Positions 1-8,913 of a stretch of DNA of 64,000 bases are shown one piece after another. Origin of the DNA: Nostoc sp. ATCC 53789. GTDB lineage: Bacteria; Cyanobacteriota; Cyanobacteriia; Cyanobacteriales; Nostocaceae. Every line of letters begins with the position of its first letter. Position 1 is the first letter of the stretch. The notes under the pieces were generated by a model. The model saw only the letters and a list, made by a program, of their open reading frames with translations. It was not told the origin of the DNA and ran no database searches. The DNA lies in NCBI RefSeq assembly GCF_009873495.1, contig NZ_CP046703.1, positions 2,418,001 through 2,482,000 on the forward strand. The letters run 5' to 3'. A program made the position numbers and the translations under genes.

Positions 1-1502
1 AAATTTGCATCAGCAGAGAGTGTGGAAATAATCATTGCTCCTGGTGCTGCTACATCCGGCTTGTGTCCATCATTTCGTAGAGGACCTTCACTACTGAATT
101 CCGAAATAGTGTGCAATTCTAACCCCATTTCTCGCACTTCGTTATCAATATCTGTGTACTTGGTTTTAGTAGTATAGGCGGCAACTGTAATTGCACTGCT
201 GGCGGCTCCTGGCGAACCAATTTTTAGCGCATCTTTCACACTTTTACCTGTAAAAAACACTGATGAAGTATCATCTAATGTCCATACATCTAAACGTGTG
301 TCAGTTGCAGAACTGTTGCGAACTCGCAGTTGCCAAACACCTCCCATAACTGGCGAGGAGCCAATACCCCGAATTTGTACAAAGAAATTATGGTCGCCAT
401 TGGCTTTATCTGGCGCTGGTGTGGCTAATTGTACCCTTGCATCTGGTAACTGGTAATCTTGTGCGGCATTACCGTCAGTAATTATTTTTTGGAATGGGGT
501 GACAAAACCGTTAGGACTCCGCACAGACACTTCTAATTCGCTGTCTTTGGAATACCAAGCATTTAACCAAACTATGCCTATTTGATTCAAAGGAACATTA
601 AAGCGCATACCACGAGTGCGTCCACTGGGTATTATCGCTTGTCCATGAATGTTATCGTTTCCTTCGTTACCCGCAGCACAGCAAACTATTCTTCCAGGGC
701 CAGTTTCCGCGTCAATAACTTTGGATAAGGAATCACTACCATCATGGGCATCAGCGTGTCCACCCAAGCTGAGATTCACCACGGCTGCGCGTCCTAACTC
801 TCTAGCAATTCGGAAAATGTAACGCACACCATCAGCAATATGGGCATCCTGTAAATCTGACCTGACAACAACTAATTCCGCTTCTGGTGCTACACCGCCA
901 TAGCTAGCATCGGCACCGGCGGCAATTCCGGCAACATGAGTACCATGACCGCCAGTATCCTGAGAAATTGTCAGTTGCGCTCCCGTAAATTCCGCCCCAT
1001 AGCCGCCTTCGGTTACTCCTGGCCCTGGCAGTGTTTGATCCCAAATGTGTAAAATTCGTCCAGCAAAAGCGGGGTGTTTCGGATCAATGCCACTGTCTAT
1101 AATGCCGATGATTACTCCTTTACCAGTCAGTCCGGTTTTGTTCTGGAACTCCGGGAGTTTGACTGCTTCCATTGCAGTGTCCATCCTCAAATGAAGTTTG
1201 CGTGATGGCTTGATGCGTTGGATAACGTCTTCTTCAGACAATACATCTAAACTTTCTATCGGTAAAAAAGCCGTCCGCACACTCCCAGAGTTTTGATTGA
1301 CTTCAATGTTATATTGTGATAAATAACTCAAGTCTGCATCAGGATCGCAATAGATAAAAACGACGCTCTTTGTTGGCTTGACTGGGCTTTTGTGGGCAAT
1401 GATGCCAAGCGATCGCTTGTGTGTAACTAAAGCTTTATCTCCCTCATTTTGATAGTCTTGAAATGCCAACAGTAGTCCGGGAGAAAGTTTTTCGTGTCTC
1501 AT
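1..1502 (-). CDS. Subtilisin-like serine protease (S8 family), 3' end outside window
   Basis: This is a secreted or cytoplasmic subtilase (peptidase family S8). Translated from the ATG at 1502-1500, it has an N-terminal prodomain-like region of about 120 residues. The catalytic Asp motif follows in IIGIIDSGID (Asp near residue 136) and the catalytic His in GGHGTHVAGIAAG (His near 186). A typical subtilase core sequence, AAVVNLSLGG, and the CCAAGNEG segment with the oxyanion-hole Asn come next. The frame stays open to base 1, where it reads PDVAAPG, so the GTS-type nucleophile motif lies just beyond the window. No obvious signal peptide is visible at the N-terminus. The long stretch between the Asn and the Ser blocks (about 200 residues) fits the insert domain seen in larger bacterial subtilases. 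The family is certain; the substrate is unknown. Confidence 0.93.
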   Translation of the reverse strand, partial: MRHEKLSPGLLLAFQDYQNEGDKALVTHKRSLGIIAHKSPVKPTKSVVFIYCDPDADLSYLSQYNIEVNQNSGSVRTAFLPIESLDVLSEEDVIQRIKPSRKLHLRMDTAMEAVKLPEFQNKTGLTGKGVIIGIIDSGIDPKHPAFAGRILHIWDQTLPGPGVTEGGYGAEFTGAQLTISQDTGGHGTHVAGIAAGADASYGGVAPEAELVVVRSDLQDAHIADGVRYIFRIARELGRAAVVNLSLGGHADAHDGSDSLSKVIDAETGPGRIVCCAAGNEGNDNIHGQAIIPSGRTRGMRFNVPLNQIGIVWLNAWYSKDSELEVSVRSPNGFVTPFQKIITDGNAAQDYQLPDARVQLATPAPDKANGDHNFFVQIRGIGSSPVMGGVWQLRVRNSSATDTRLDVWTLDDTSSVFFTGKSVKDALKIGSPGAASSAITVAAYTTKTKYTDIDNEVREMGLELHTISEFSSEGPLRNDGHKPDVAAPGAMIISTLSADAN

Positions 1503-1599
1503 TTTTACCTCAAATTCAATTTATTGAGTGAAAGCAAAGTAGTTTATTAGCATAAGTCGCTCTGGCATTAATGCAGACTATGCAGTTTTTTCGCCTTGA

Positions 1600-1649
1600 T
1601 TATTTGATGCGACTATAGTTATCTATTTTTTATAGATAACATCAAATAA
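1600..1649. repeat. Bulged perfect inverted repeat upstream of the subtilase gene
   Basis: TTATTTGAT (1600-1608) pairs with ATCAAATAA (1641-1649), and inside it GTTATCTAT (1618-1626) pairs with ATAGATAAC (1632-1640) around a five-T loop. The two 9-bp stems are separated by a one-sided bulge of 9 bases. It lies about 100 bases upstream of the subtilase start codon. It could be a leader RNA structure or a double operator; nothing in the sequence decides between them. Confidence 0.55.
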
Positions 1650-2168
1650 GCTTAGGAGGCGGTAATTAATTCCTAAGACAATTGCTAATTCATAACTCAT
1701 ATTCCTGAATTATGTCTCCTAATAGTGAGTGATTTTCTGTACTTGTAAGACATTTTTGAGCAGACGCATCTCAGAATTACCCAAGACTGAGCTAAGAGGT
1801 AATTTTTATGGAGCTATTAAACTAATCCACTATCTGCCTAAATCATTACGGACAAAGTTAAAAAAATAAAATTAAGAATAATTAAGTAATAAATAAAAAA
1901 GATAAATTTAAGAAATTTTAAATACTAAAAAGTTGTATACTAACTTCTTTTGATTTCTGTGCGCGAAGCGCGATAGGCAATAAGCAAAAAGGCTCTTTGA
2001 ATTGTACCTAGCTTCGCAAAAATCAAAGATGAGTCCTGTAGCTAAAATTGCTCAATTGGTATAAATTGTTAATGAATACTGACAAATTACAGATTCTCTA
2101 TCATAAGTAAGAGCCATAAAGAAGCTAATATTTGCAACGATCGCTTCTGAACGTACAAAAAGTTATTC
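1650..2168. other. AT-rich intergenic region, no gene seen
   Basis: About 520 bases between the divergent subtilase and amylase genes contain only short open frames. A GC-rich palindromic patch (GCGCGAAGCGCG near 1961-1972) of a kind scattered over Nostoc-type genomes is the only notable structure. Promoters for both flanking genes must lie between 1503 and 2168. Confidence 0.5.
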
Positions 2169-3641
2169 ATGCAAATTAAAACACCAGATTGGGTAAAGCA
2201 CGCTGTTTTCTACCAAATTTTCCCAGATCGCTTTGCCAGAAGCAAACAGCCGCGTAAACGGTTATTGCAAGAAGCCCGTTGGGAAGATTGGGACTCTATG
2301 CCAACCCTCCAGGGCTATAAAGGCGGGGATTTATGGGGCATCATGGAGGATTTAGACTACATCCAGAATTTGGGGATTAACGCGATTTATTTCACACCTA
2401 TCTTTCAATCCGCCAGTAATCACCGCTATCATACCCACGATTATTATCAAGTTGACCCAATGTTAGGGGGCAACGAGGCTTTTAAAGAATTGCTTGATGC
2501 AGCCCATAAACGGAATATCAAAGTCGTTCTAGATGGGGTATTTAACCATTCCAGCCGTGGCTTTTTCTTTTTCCACGACGTTTTAGAAAATGGCCCCCAT
2601 TCACCTTGGGTAAATTGGTTCAAAATAGAAGGCTGGCCCCTTTCACCTTATAACGGTGAATTCCCTGCAAACTACGTGGGTTGGGCGGGAAATCGTGCTT
2701 TACCAGAATTTAACCACGACAATCCAGAAGTACGAGAATACATTATGGAAATTGCCGAATATTGGATTAAATTCGGCATTGATGGTTGGCGATTGGATGT
2801 ACCATTTGAAATAAAAACTCCTGGTTTTTGGCAGGAATTCCGCGATCGCACTAAAGCCATTAATCCCGAAGCCTATATTGTGGGCGAAGTGTGGGGAGAT
2901 TCCCGCCAGTGGTTGGATGGAACGCAATTTGACGGCGTGATGAATTATCTCTTTGCTGGGCCGACAATTGCCTTTGCAGCTGGCGATCGCGTAGTCTTAG
3001 AACAAGTCCAAAGCCGCGACTATCAACCCTACCCACCCTTATTTGCTGCCGAGTACGCCACCAAAATCCAAGAAGTACTGCAACTTTATCCTTGGGAAAT
3101 TCAGCTAACTCAACTCAATTTGTTAGCAAGTCACGATACAGCCCGATTGATGACCATTGCAGGCGGTGATATAGCGAGTGTAGAATTATCGACTCTACTG
3201 TTACTCACCTTTCCCGGTGCCCCCAGTATTTACTATGGCGATGAAGTCGGTTTACCCGGTGGCATAGATCCCGACTCACGGCGTGGCTTTCCTTTAGAAG
3301 CTAACTGGAATCAAGAAATCTTCAATACTCATCATCAATTGATTGCCATCCGCCAAACATACCCAGCCTTGCGTACAGGTGATTACCGAGTCCTCTATGC
3401 TCAAGGACAACTTTATATCTTTGCACGAACTTTAGGCACAGAAGAATTGATAATTGCTATAAACGCTGGCACAAGTTCGGCAACTGCAAATGTAGATGTG
3501 GCTAGTTTGCATACTCAACCCAACAAGCTGTTATATGGTACTGCTGAAGTTGAGTGGAATGGTGAAGAAGAAACTCAGCAATTATCATTAACTCTTCCCG
3601 CACGCAGTGGCTGCATTCTGGGAGTGGGGAGTAGGGAATAG
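2169..3641 (+). CDS. GH13 alpha-amylase family glycosidase (neopullulanase/cyclomaltodextrinase-like)
   Basis: The 490-residue protein is a cytoplasmic alpha-glucan hydrolase of glycoside hydrolase family 13. All four conserved GH13 blocks are visible. They are DGVFNHS (122-128), GWRLDVPFE with the nucleophile Asp210, IVGEVWGD with the acid/base Glu240, and LLASHDT with the transition-state Asp323. The N-terminus begins directly with the barrel (VFYQIFPDRFAR) and has neither a signal peptide nor the extra N-terminal sugar-binding domain of long neopullulanases. A C-terminal beta domain follows from about residue 400. It stands alone on the plus strand. It probably takes part in glycogen or maltodextrin turnover; the exact bond specificity cannot be read from the sequence. 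Confidence 0.9.
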   Translation: MQIKTPDWVKHAVFYQIFPDRFARSKQPRKRLLQEARWEDWDSMPTLQGYKGGDLWGIMEDLDYIQNLGINAIYFTPIFQSASNHRYHTHDYYQVDPMLGGNEAFKELLDAAHKRNIKVVLDGVFNHSSRGFFFFHDVLENGPHSPWVNWFKIEGWPLSPYNGEFPANYVGWAGNRALPEFNHDNPEVREYIMEIAEYWIKFGIDGWRLDVPFEIKTPGFWQEFRDRTKAINPEAYIVGEVWGDSRQWLDGTQFDGVMNYLFAGPTIAFAAGDRVVLEQVQSRDYQPYPPLFAAEYATKIQEVLQLYPWEIQLTQLNLLASHDTARLMTIAGGDIASVELSTLLLLTFPGAPSIYYGDEVGLPGGIDPDSRRGFPLEANWNQEIFNTHHQLIAIRQTYPALRTGDYRVLYAQGQLYIFARTLGTEELIIAINAGTSSATANVDVASLHTQPNKLLYGTAEVEWNGEEETQQLSLTLPARSGCILGVGSRE

Positions 3642-3720
3642 GAGGATAAGGGAGCAGGGGGAGCAGGGGAGGCAGGGGGAGAAAGAATAACTAATGCCCA
3701 ATGCCCCATGCCCAATGCCC
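3642..3720. repeat. Degenerate heptamer-like low-complexity repeat
   Basis: The gap between the amylase and fasciclin genes is a purine-rich run of GGGAGCAGGGG-type units followed by CCCAATG/CCCCATG heptamers (3692-3720). The same two motif families recur at about 16318-16345, 22316-22396, 53308-53335 and 55660-55680, some of them inside genes. Confidence 0.6.
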
Positions 3721-4140
3721 TTATTTTCCGGCAACCATTGCAGGCATCAAAACCTCATCAATAATGTGGATCACGCCATTGTCTGTCAAAATGTCTGTTT
3801 TGATAACATTGGCGTTATTCACTTTAATTTTGCCATCAGCAGATTCAATGGCTACAATTGACCCTTCAAGCGTCTGTGCCTCATTAATCTGTACCAAGTC
3901 ATCAGACCGAACATCCCCACTAGCGACATGATATGCCACAATTTTCTGGAGCTTGGGAATGTCTTTTAGTAAGGAATCTAATGTTCCTTCTGGCAGCTTG
4001 GCAAAAGCTTCGTCAGTTGGTGCAAATAGTGTTAAAGAACCAGGACTCTTTAGAGTTTCTATGAGATTTGCAGCTTGAGCAGCTTTCACCAGGGTATTGA
4101 AGTTTCCCGCATTGATAGCAGTTTCCACAAGGTCAGCCAT
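3721..4140 (-). CDS. Fasciclin (FAS1) domain protein
   Basis: This 139-residue protein is a single FAS1 domain and little else. The H1-type motif LTLFAPTDEAFAKLP lies at about residues 36-50 and the H2-type motif NGVIHIIDEVLMP at about 121-133, both where the family has them. FAS1 domains mediate adhesion or protein-protein contacts and are often surface-exposed. No signal peptide is visible from the chosen ATG, so an extracellular role is not supported by the sequence. It is convergent with the amylase gene, separated by an 80-base repeat-rich gap, and divergent from rpoZ. A stress-related adhesion or scaffold role is only a guess. Confidence 0.9.
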   Translation of the reverse strand: MADLVETAINAGNFNTLVKAAQAANLIETLKSPGSLTLFAPTDEAFAKLPEGTLDSLLKDIPKLQKIVAYHVASGDVRSDDLVQINEAQTLEGSIVAIESADGKIKVNNANVIKTDILTDNGVIHIIDEVLMPAMVAGK

Positions 4141-4299
4141 AAGGATGTGTGACTTTAGTCAGATAGTATTATAAGTAACTTATAAAATGACTAGAAGGCT
4201 CTTAGCCTCTATCAACAGAAAGGTTGCTGGCGATTAAATACAAGACAACAGATTTATCAGTACTGCTACACTGGGGAATGACCCCAAGAACCACTGATT

Positions 4300-4536
4300 A
4301 TGCTAAAGCGTTCTAAGTTCGAGACAACTCAGTCTCAGATTATGCACCGAGCTGAGGAACTGATTAGTGCAGCCTCAAATCGTTACCGCATTACGGTTCA
4401 GGTGGCCAATCGTGCTAAACGTCGGCGTTATGAAGATTTTGAAAATAACGAAGATGCGATGATGAAGCCAGTGCTAAGAGCAATTATCGAAATGTCCGAT
4501 GAATTGACTCAGCCAGAGATTATTGGCGAACTATAA
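4300..4536 (+). CDS. rpoZ: DNA-directed RNA polymerase omega subunit
   Basis: The 78-residue protein matches the short cyanobacterial omega subunit. It has the [16 protein letters not shown] block (the conserved VANRA helix near residues 35-42) and the acidic tail after [14 protein letters not shown]. Omega binds the beta-prime C-terminus and promotes core assembly, and in cyanobacteria it helps recruit primary sigma factors. The next gene starts 23 bases downstream on the same strand, which suggests co-transcription. RemA-like and coaBC genes lie 4-6 kb away, reminiscent of the remA-gmk-rpoZ-coaBC neighbourhood in Firmicutes. Confidence 0.95.
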   Translation: MLKRSKFETTQSQIMHRAEELISAASNRYRITVQVANRAKRRRYEDFENNEDAMMKPVLRAIIEMSDELTQPEIIGEL

Positions 4537-4559
4537 AAAAAGGCTTTAGAGAAGGCAGG

Positions 4560-5168
4560 ATGAGCAAAAATCAATCGTTCATTCAACCCCGAATCAAGCC
4601 CTGGCAAACACTCACTGCCTTAATGGTAGTGGGTGTAATTGCTTTGAGTTCAGGGGCGGGAAAATCAATATACACAAGTTTGTTTAGTATCCAACCTGCT
4701 TATGCTCAGAGAATAACACCTAGTGATGTTTGGCAGTTGGTGTACCAGCAACTACCAGATTTACCACGAGAAAACAAGTATATCAGCAAAGAAAATGGGA
4801 AAGTTGCCGAAAACAGCACCTTGGCAAATCGCCTGATTAGATATCACATTTATACTAAAGGGCGGGCCCCAGTTTATCGCTTAGATTGGAAGCTGACCTT
4901 AGCTGATTACCTGGGGGCGAATGAAATTATGTATGATACTACCTATCCAGGCTATGATTCACTACGGGAAAACCCTATGGAAGGCGATCGCAAAGCCATA
5001 ACCCGTCTCACCCGTAGTCAGCGAGATGCCTTAGTGCAAGTCTTAGTCAACATATTTAATCCTACTTCCCAAAATACCCTATCCCCTAAACCCACTACCA
5101 GACCTAATCCTAGTAGATCAACTACCCCACAGCCACCCCAACGAGGAGGTGCTGAACTACTTAGATAG
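4560..5168 (+). CDS. Conserved cyanobacterial exported or membrane-anchored protein, function unknown
   Basis: I do not recognise a named family. The 202-residue protein has a basic N-terminus, a hydrophobic segment at about residues 18-34 (LTALMVVGVIALSSGAG) and a cleavage-like AYAQR at about 48-52, so it is probably exported to the periplasm or thylakoid lumen. A folded part of about 115 residues (SDVWQLVYQQLPDLPRE through TRSQRDALVQVLVNIF) follows. The tail from residue 170 is rich in Pro, Thr and Ser and is probably unstructured. It starts 23 bases after rpoZ on the same strand and may share its transcript. There is no catalytic motif on which to assign an activity. Confidence 0.75.
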   Translation: MSKNQSFIQPRIKPWQTLTALMVVGVIALSSGAGKSIYTSLFSIQPAYAQRITPSDVWQLVYQQLPDLPRENKYISKENGKVAENSTLANRLIRYHIYTKGRAPVYRLDWKLTLADYLGANEIMYDTTYPGYDSLRENPMEGDRKAITRLTRSQRDALVQVLVNIFNPTSQNTLSPKPTTRPNPSRSTTPQPPQRGGAELLR

Positions 5169-5178
5169 TGGGAAATTT

Positions 5179-5223
5179 AGGAGTTATAAGTTGTAAATTC
5201 ATAGCTCCTAACTTATAACTCCT
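5179..5223. repeat. 14-bp perfect inverted repeat in intergenic gap
   Basis: AGGAGTTATAAGTT (5179-5192) is the exact reverse complement of 5210-5223, around a 17-base loop. It sits between two plus-strand genes. The TTAGGAG/CTCCTAA heptamer it contains is a recurrent motif here (see 10626-10735 and 22740-22900). It could act as a weak terminator or processing site. Confidence 0.65.
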
Positions 5224-5239
5224 CAGTTTTAACTAAAAT

Positions 5240-5605
5240 ATGGAACGCGTTGTAAAAACCGGATTTGGTTGGCGTATTGGCTGGAATCCCCATGCACCTG
5301 AATTTAAAGGTTTAGTCGGTACAGATGATTGGGCAATTGAGTTAACCGAAGCCGAGTTGAATGATTTTTGCCGTCTACTAGCACAGTTAGCTGACACCAT
5401 GAAGCAACTCGCAACGGAATTAATGGAAGAGGAAAAAATTGCTTGTGAAGCCGAAAGCGATTTATTATGGATGGAGGTAGAAGGCTATCCTCATGATTAC
5501 AGTCTGTGCTTCATTTTGAATACAGGGCGGTGTGTAGAGGGTAAATGGAGCGCTTCTGCGGTTCCAAGTTTACTGCAAGCGGCTGGGATGCTTAAAGTTT
5601 TTTGA
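5240..5605 (+). CDS. DUF1818-family cyanobacterial protein
   Basis: This 121-residue acidic protein begins MERVVKTGFGWRIGWNPHAP and continues with LVGTDDWAIELTEAELNDFCRL, which I recognise as the cyanobacterial DUF1818 type. It is soluble, with alternating strand and helix character: a helical middle (residues 35-75) rich in Glu and a C-terminal beta segment (SLCFILNTGRCVEGKWSA). No membrane segment or catalytic signature is visible. It is followed within 50 bases by a tRNA gene on the same strand. Function is unknown; family assignment is from memory of the sequence pattern. Confidence 0.78.
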   Translation: MERVVKTGFGWRIGWNPHAPEFKGLVGTDDWAIELTEAELNDFCRLLAQLADTMKQLATELMEEEKIACEAESDLLWMEVEGYPHDYSLCFILNTGRCVEGKWSASAVPSLLQAAGMLKVF

Positions 5606-5655
5606 ATGATCCTCTTGATTATCCGAGAGTTTTGTTATATGATAGTAATTCTGAC

Positions 5656-5729
5656 CGGGGCGTAGCGCAGCTTGGTAGCGCGCCACTTTGGGGTAGTGGA
5701 GGTCGTGGGTTCGAATCCCGCCGCTCCGA
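5656..5729 (+). tRNA. trnP-GGG: tRNA-Pro, anticodon GGG
   Basis: The 74 bases fold into a complete cloverleaf. The acceptor stem CGGGGCG pairs with CGCTCCG with one G-U pair, and the D stem is GCGC/GCGC. The anticodon stem is CCACT/AGTGG with loop TTGGGGT, and the T arm is GTGGG/CCCGC around TTCGAAT. Positions 34-36 of the loop read GGG and position 37 is G, as expected for proline tRNAs. The discriminator base is A and no 3' CCA is encoded. Confidence 0.95.
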
Positions 5730-5745
5730 TTGATGATAAGCCATG

Positions 5746-5778
5746 CCTGCTAGTCTTTTAAAAGATTGGCAGGTTTTT
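5746..5778 (+). terminator. Rho-independent terminator of tRNA-Pro
   Basis: A 14-bp hairpin (5746-5759 with 5760-5773, two G-U wobbles, essentially no loop beyond the stem turn) is followed directly by TTTTT at 5774-5778. It begins 16 bases after the tRNA 3' end. Confidence 0.8.
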
Positions 5779-5871
5779 CAATAAAGTCTGCAAGGCGATC
5801 GAAAAATCTCCAACTACAACTCATTGGTTGGTTAAGCGTCAGCATTCTATGGACTTGGTGAAAGAATCCTG

Positions 5872-5897
5872 TACAGACGCGATTAATCGCGTCTGTA
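5872..5897. repeat. 26-bp perfect palindrome
   Basis: The 13-base arm TACAGACGCGATT is followed immediately by its exact reverse complement. A related palindrome with the same GCGATTAATCGC core occurs at 10703-10720. It sits 15 bases beyond the stop codon of the M50 protease gene and may serve as its terminator or be a dispersed repeat. Confidence 0.75.
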
Positions 5898-5911
5898 TTC
5901 CTAACTCAGCA

Positions 5912-7393
5912 CTATCCTATTCCCAAACGCCCAGCCAAGCCGGGAGTTAGAGGTAAGAGTGTAGTAATCATTAAGAATAGAGCCAAAAGCCCCAAAGCGG
6001 CTCTAGCATCATCGGGTTCAGTGATTTCATTCAAACTGGGGCGTTCTTGATCTCGTTGCAAGAAGAAAATCACGATCGCCCAGTACATGGCAAGAGTATT
6101 ACCGAGAGATACTAGTGCCAGTAAAATTAAAGTTGCGATCGTTGCGCGTCCTGCGGTTTTGCGTCCATAAATCGCCTGAACAATGCGCCCACCATCTAGT
6201 TGTCCTGCGGGCATTAAGTTCAAAGCGGTGATAATTAACCCCAACCAACCAATTATCACTAGGGGATGAACACTTACCAAAGATGACTGCAACGCCGAAC
6301 CCAAGACAACTCGCGCCAAACTTCCTACCAAAATCGACCCTTGGAAAAACTGATTGGGCAATTGAAATAAACTACCTGGGTGAGAAAGCAATAAGCCTGT
6401 CACCAGCATTAACAAGGAAACAATACCACCTGCGGCTGGCCCTGCCAAGGCAATATCAAATAATACTTTGCGGTTGGGTAACAAAGATTCAAAGCGGGTA
6501 ATTGCCCCAAAGGAACCAATTTGCACTGCGGGTAGAAAGAAAGGCCAGCTAAGACGGATTTGGTGGCGTTTAGCAAGTAACCAATGACCAATTTCGTGAG
6601 CCACTAAAATCGCAAATATCCCAGCACCTATAGGCAAAGCTTCTTGAAATCGCCCTGGATTGCCAAAGAAATCAAAATTCAGCAGTAATCCCGCAGCTTC
6701 TAGATTTGTGGCAATGGTTGCTATTAACAAAATACCTGCAAAAGCTTTTTGCGATCGCAACATCGGCTTGGGATCATTGCGACTGGGTAAAACAATTACC
6801 ACTGGTTTGCCGTCTGTGTTTTCCACTAAAAACAGGCGATATTGCTCACCAAGGCGTTGCTGCAAACTTGCAGTTAGACGGTTGTGAGTTTCTTCTGGTT
6901 CTCCCCGCAAATTGCCTTTGAAAATAGCTCCATCTTGATAGGCAATGGTTTCTGTGGCAAAAAACGTATCGATGCCAAAGATACCTTTAATTGCATTCAA
7001 GTCCTCTTCTGGTATCGGCGGAATCTCTGGTTTCAGTTCTGCTACTGTTGGTTGTGGGGAATTTGCTTCAAGTGAGGAAGCAGCAGCGAGTCTTTCTGTG
7101 GCGCGTTGTTTGAGGATGGCATCTTGCCCAGCTGCGCGTAACTGTCTGCCCAAATAGACGTACAATCCGGCGGATGTCACCACTAAGAACAATATACCCG
7201 CTATATTGATGTAAATCCCTGCGGCAAACAATCCAAAAAACAGGAGCCAGGGAGTCATCAACACCACCGACTGTAACCAGGCTAAGATTCCCAGTTTACC
7301 AAAAGGTCTGGCGCGATAAAAGCCCCAGCCCAAAATGCCTAAAGCTACCAGTAGGATTGCCGCTAGGATAGAAGTTTCTGATAAAGTAAACAT
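5912..7393 (-). CDS. M50 (site-2 protease family) membrane metalloprotease, EGY-like
   Basis: This is an intramembrane zinc protease of family M50. It shows the zinc motif AILVAHEIGHWLLAK (HExxH near residue 265) and the second metal motif NLMPAGQLDGGRI (the Asp of LDG) about 115 residues later. At least seven hydrophobic segments are visible, two of them at the N-terminus before a soluble linker. The linker (residues 105-215) includes a cyanobacterial/plant EGY-type domain (IKGIFGIDTFFATETI). Plant homologues (EGY1) act in thylakoid biogenesis. The longest frame begins at 7483, but I prefer the ATG at 7393, which starts MFTLSETSILAAILL. It has an AAAGG upstream, and the extra 30 residues have neither a ribosome site nor a membrane character. 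Confidence 0.88.
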   Translation of the reverse strand: MFTLSETSILAAILLVALGILGWGFYRARPFGKLGILAWLQSVVLMTPWLLFFGLFAAGIYINIAGILFLVVTSAGLYVYLGRQLRAAGQDAILKQRATERLAAASSLEANSPQPTVAELKPEIPPIPEEDLNAIKGIFGIDTFFATETIAYQDGAIFKGNLRGEPEETHNRLTASLQQRLGEQYRLFLVENTDGKPVVIVLPSRNDPKPMLRSQKAFAGILLIATIATNLEAAGLLLNFDFFGNPGRFQEALPIGAGIFAILVAHEIGHWLLAKRHQIRLSWPFFLPAVQIGSFGAITRFESLLPNRKVLFDIALAGPAAGGIVSLLMLVTGLLLSHPGSLFQLPNQFFQGSILVGSLARVVLGSALQSSLVSVHPLVIIGWLGLIITALNLMPAGQLDGGRIVQAIYGRKTAGRATIATLILLALVSLGNTLAMYWAIVIFFLQRDQERPSLNEITEPDDARAALGLLALFLMITTLLPLTPGLAGRLGIG

Positions 7394-7534
7394 CTCCAAA
7401 CCTTTGCTATTGAGACTAAGCCAGAACAAGTCCGGTATTGCAGATACACTTATTAATGTATAACGCCGCCTGTCGTCTGCCAAAATTATGCGGTTTTGCG
7501 TAGGCGTAGCTCAACCCAGGCGAGGGGTAAAAAA

Positions 7535-7641
7535 GTTCGTAGTCAGGACTTTAGTCCTAGATTTTTAAGCACTAAAGTGCTTACTACAAACCTAGCAAAT
7601 TTGATTCACCTATCAGAACTAATGGGACAGACCACTAGGTT
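7535..7641. repeat. MITE-like intergenic palindrome, copy 1
   Basis: The 394-base gap 7394-7787 holds no gene. At 7535-7591 there is an imperfect palindrome that starts GTTCGTAGTCAGGACTTTAG and ends with the complementary CACTAAAGTGCTTACTACAAAC-type arm. Its right flank to 7641 (ending GACCACTAG) matches the reverse complement of the left end of the complete element at 24420-24541, so this is a partial or decayed copy of that MITE. A third core copy lies at 15972-16027. Confidence 0.7.
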
Positions 7642-7787
7642 TTAAAAAGCAATTCTTTTGTAGGATGTGTTACAGCTTTAGCCTAATGCACCTGATCAAC
7701 CGGAAAAGAGAGCGATCGCATCATATATCAATCGCTCTATTGCCCAATAATTAATTTGCCTAAACTCTATATGAGCGAAGTAGTATT

Positions 7788-8876
7788 CTAAGTCCAATAA
7801 AGAACTTCAGCATTTGGAAAGCGCCTACTAATCTCACTCTCAAAAAAGCAACGCAATGCCTTCATTGTGTCTTTCTCATAAACATACTTCGTCCCACCAA
7901 ACTTATTACGCTTGGCACTGCGTTTCGCCTCATCCATCTCTAATTTGGATTGCGGATACCAAGTTTGTAACACTTCTTTTGACCCTGGTGTAAACCGATG
8001 GGAGATTAGCTCAAAGGTAAGGTTACAGTCAAAATCCAGTGCCTCGTTTATCTGCTCAAACAAACGACTATAGTGCATCTGCCAATCGTCTATCGGCATA
8101 ATTGGCGCAATAACCAAGCCTATTGGATAACCGCCACCGCCACGCTCTTGTGGTAGCGCCAACCGTCGCAAAGCATTCAGTCTGGATACTACGGATGCCG
8201 TACCACCTTCAAATTTGCCAGAAATCGGTGCTGCATTAACACTCATCCGACAGCGAGTATTCCCATTGTGTGGTAAATCGAGTAATCCATCCACAGCATC
8301 AAACTTCGATACCCAACGTAGATGTGCATTGGGACGAGCGCCGAAGTAACGGATACATTCAGCAAGACTTCCAGTTAAATGCTCAATACCCAATGGATCT
8401 GTGTAACAGCTAACTTCAAAACTTGTGGTTTTCCCCTGTTGCTCGTAGTTAGCTAAATTCTCTAATATCTGCGGTAAGTTGGCAAAAACGCGGATAACAG
8501 GTGGCCCCGACAAGCTACCAGCCAAGTAGCAGTATTGACAGTGAGCCGGACAACCTTCGGCAAGGTGAAACTGCCAATCCGCAGAAGGTGGGATGGGACT
8601 CAGCTTAAAAGAACTGGGTGGTGCAGTAACCACCGCTAAGGTACGCTTGGCAATGTTGTAAGTATCCCGCTCAGACTCACCACGCAGTCCCTTCAGGCGG
8701 TTCTGTGATAGTTCTTCTATTGGTAAGTTGAGTGACTGCACACGTTTAAGAATCTGCTGCCCCCATTCTTCATCTAGGGCAGCAGGTGTAAACAGTACCC
8801 GTTCAGGTATCCACAACCTTGGCGATTTTGTTTGTGTATCTGATACTGAAACTTGGTCTGTAATGGTATTCAGCAA
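7788..8876 (-). CDS. Spore photoproduct lyase-family radical SAM protein (SplB-like)
   Basis: The 362-residue protein is a radical SAM enzyme of the spore photoproduct lyase family. The iron-sulfur motif CPAHCQYC gives Cys109, Cys113 and Cys116 in the CxxxCxxC spacing used by SplB. A fourth conserved cysteine (Cys157) is in FEVSCYTDPLGIEHLTGSL, at the place of the H-atom-donor cysteine of Bacillus SplB. The block LTFELISHRFTPGSKEV and the C-terminal GGTKYVYEKDTM segment also follow SplB. SplB reverses the thymine lesion 5-thyminyl-5,6-dihydrothymine. Cyanobacteria do not form endospores, so the substrate here is open. The start is TTG with GGAG seven bases upstream. It follows the RemA-like gene by 37 bases. 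Confidence 0.85.
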   Translation of the reverse strand: MLNTITDQVSVSDTQTKSPRLWIPERVLFTPAALDEEWGQQILKRVQSLNLPIEELSQNRLKGLRGESERDTYNIAKRTLAVVTAPPSSFKLSPIPPSADWQFHLAEGCPAHCQYCYLAGSLSGPPVIRVFANLPQILENLANYEQQGKTTSFEVSCYTDPLGIEHLTGSLAECIRYFGARPNAHLRWVSKFDAVDGLLDLPHNGNTRCRMSVNAAPISGKFEGGTASVVSRLNALRRLALPQERGGGGYPIGLVIAPIMPIDDWQMHYSRLFEQINEALDFDCNLTFELISHRFTPGSKEVLQTWYPQSKLEMDEAKRSAKRNKFGGTKYVYEKDTMKALRCFFESEISRRFPNAEVLYWT

Positions 8877-8883
8877 TATCTTT

Positions 8884-8887
8884 CTCC
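8884..8887 (-). promoter_or_regulatory. Shine-Dalgarno GGAG deciding a TTG start
   Basis: GGAG read on the minus strand lies seven bases before the TTG at 8876-8874. No ATG or GTG in frame is better placed, so this supports TTG as the initiation codon of the SplB-like gene. Confidence 0.65.
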
Positions 8888-8913
8888 GTTATTTAGTTTG
8901 CTGATTTCTGCAA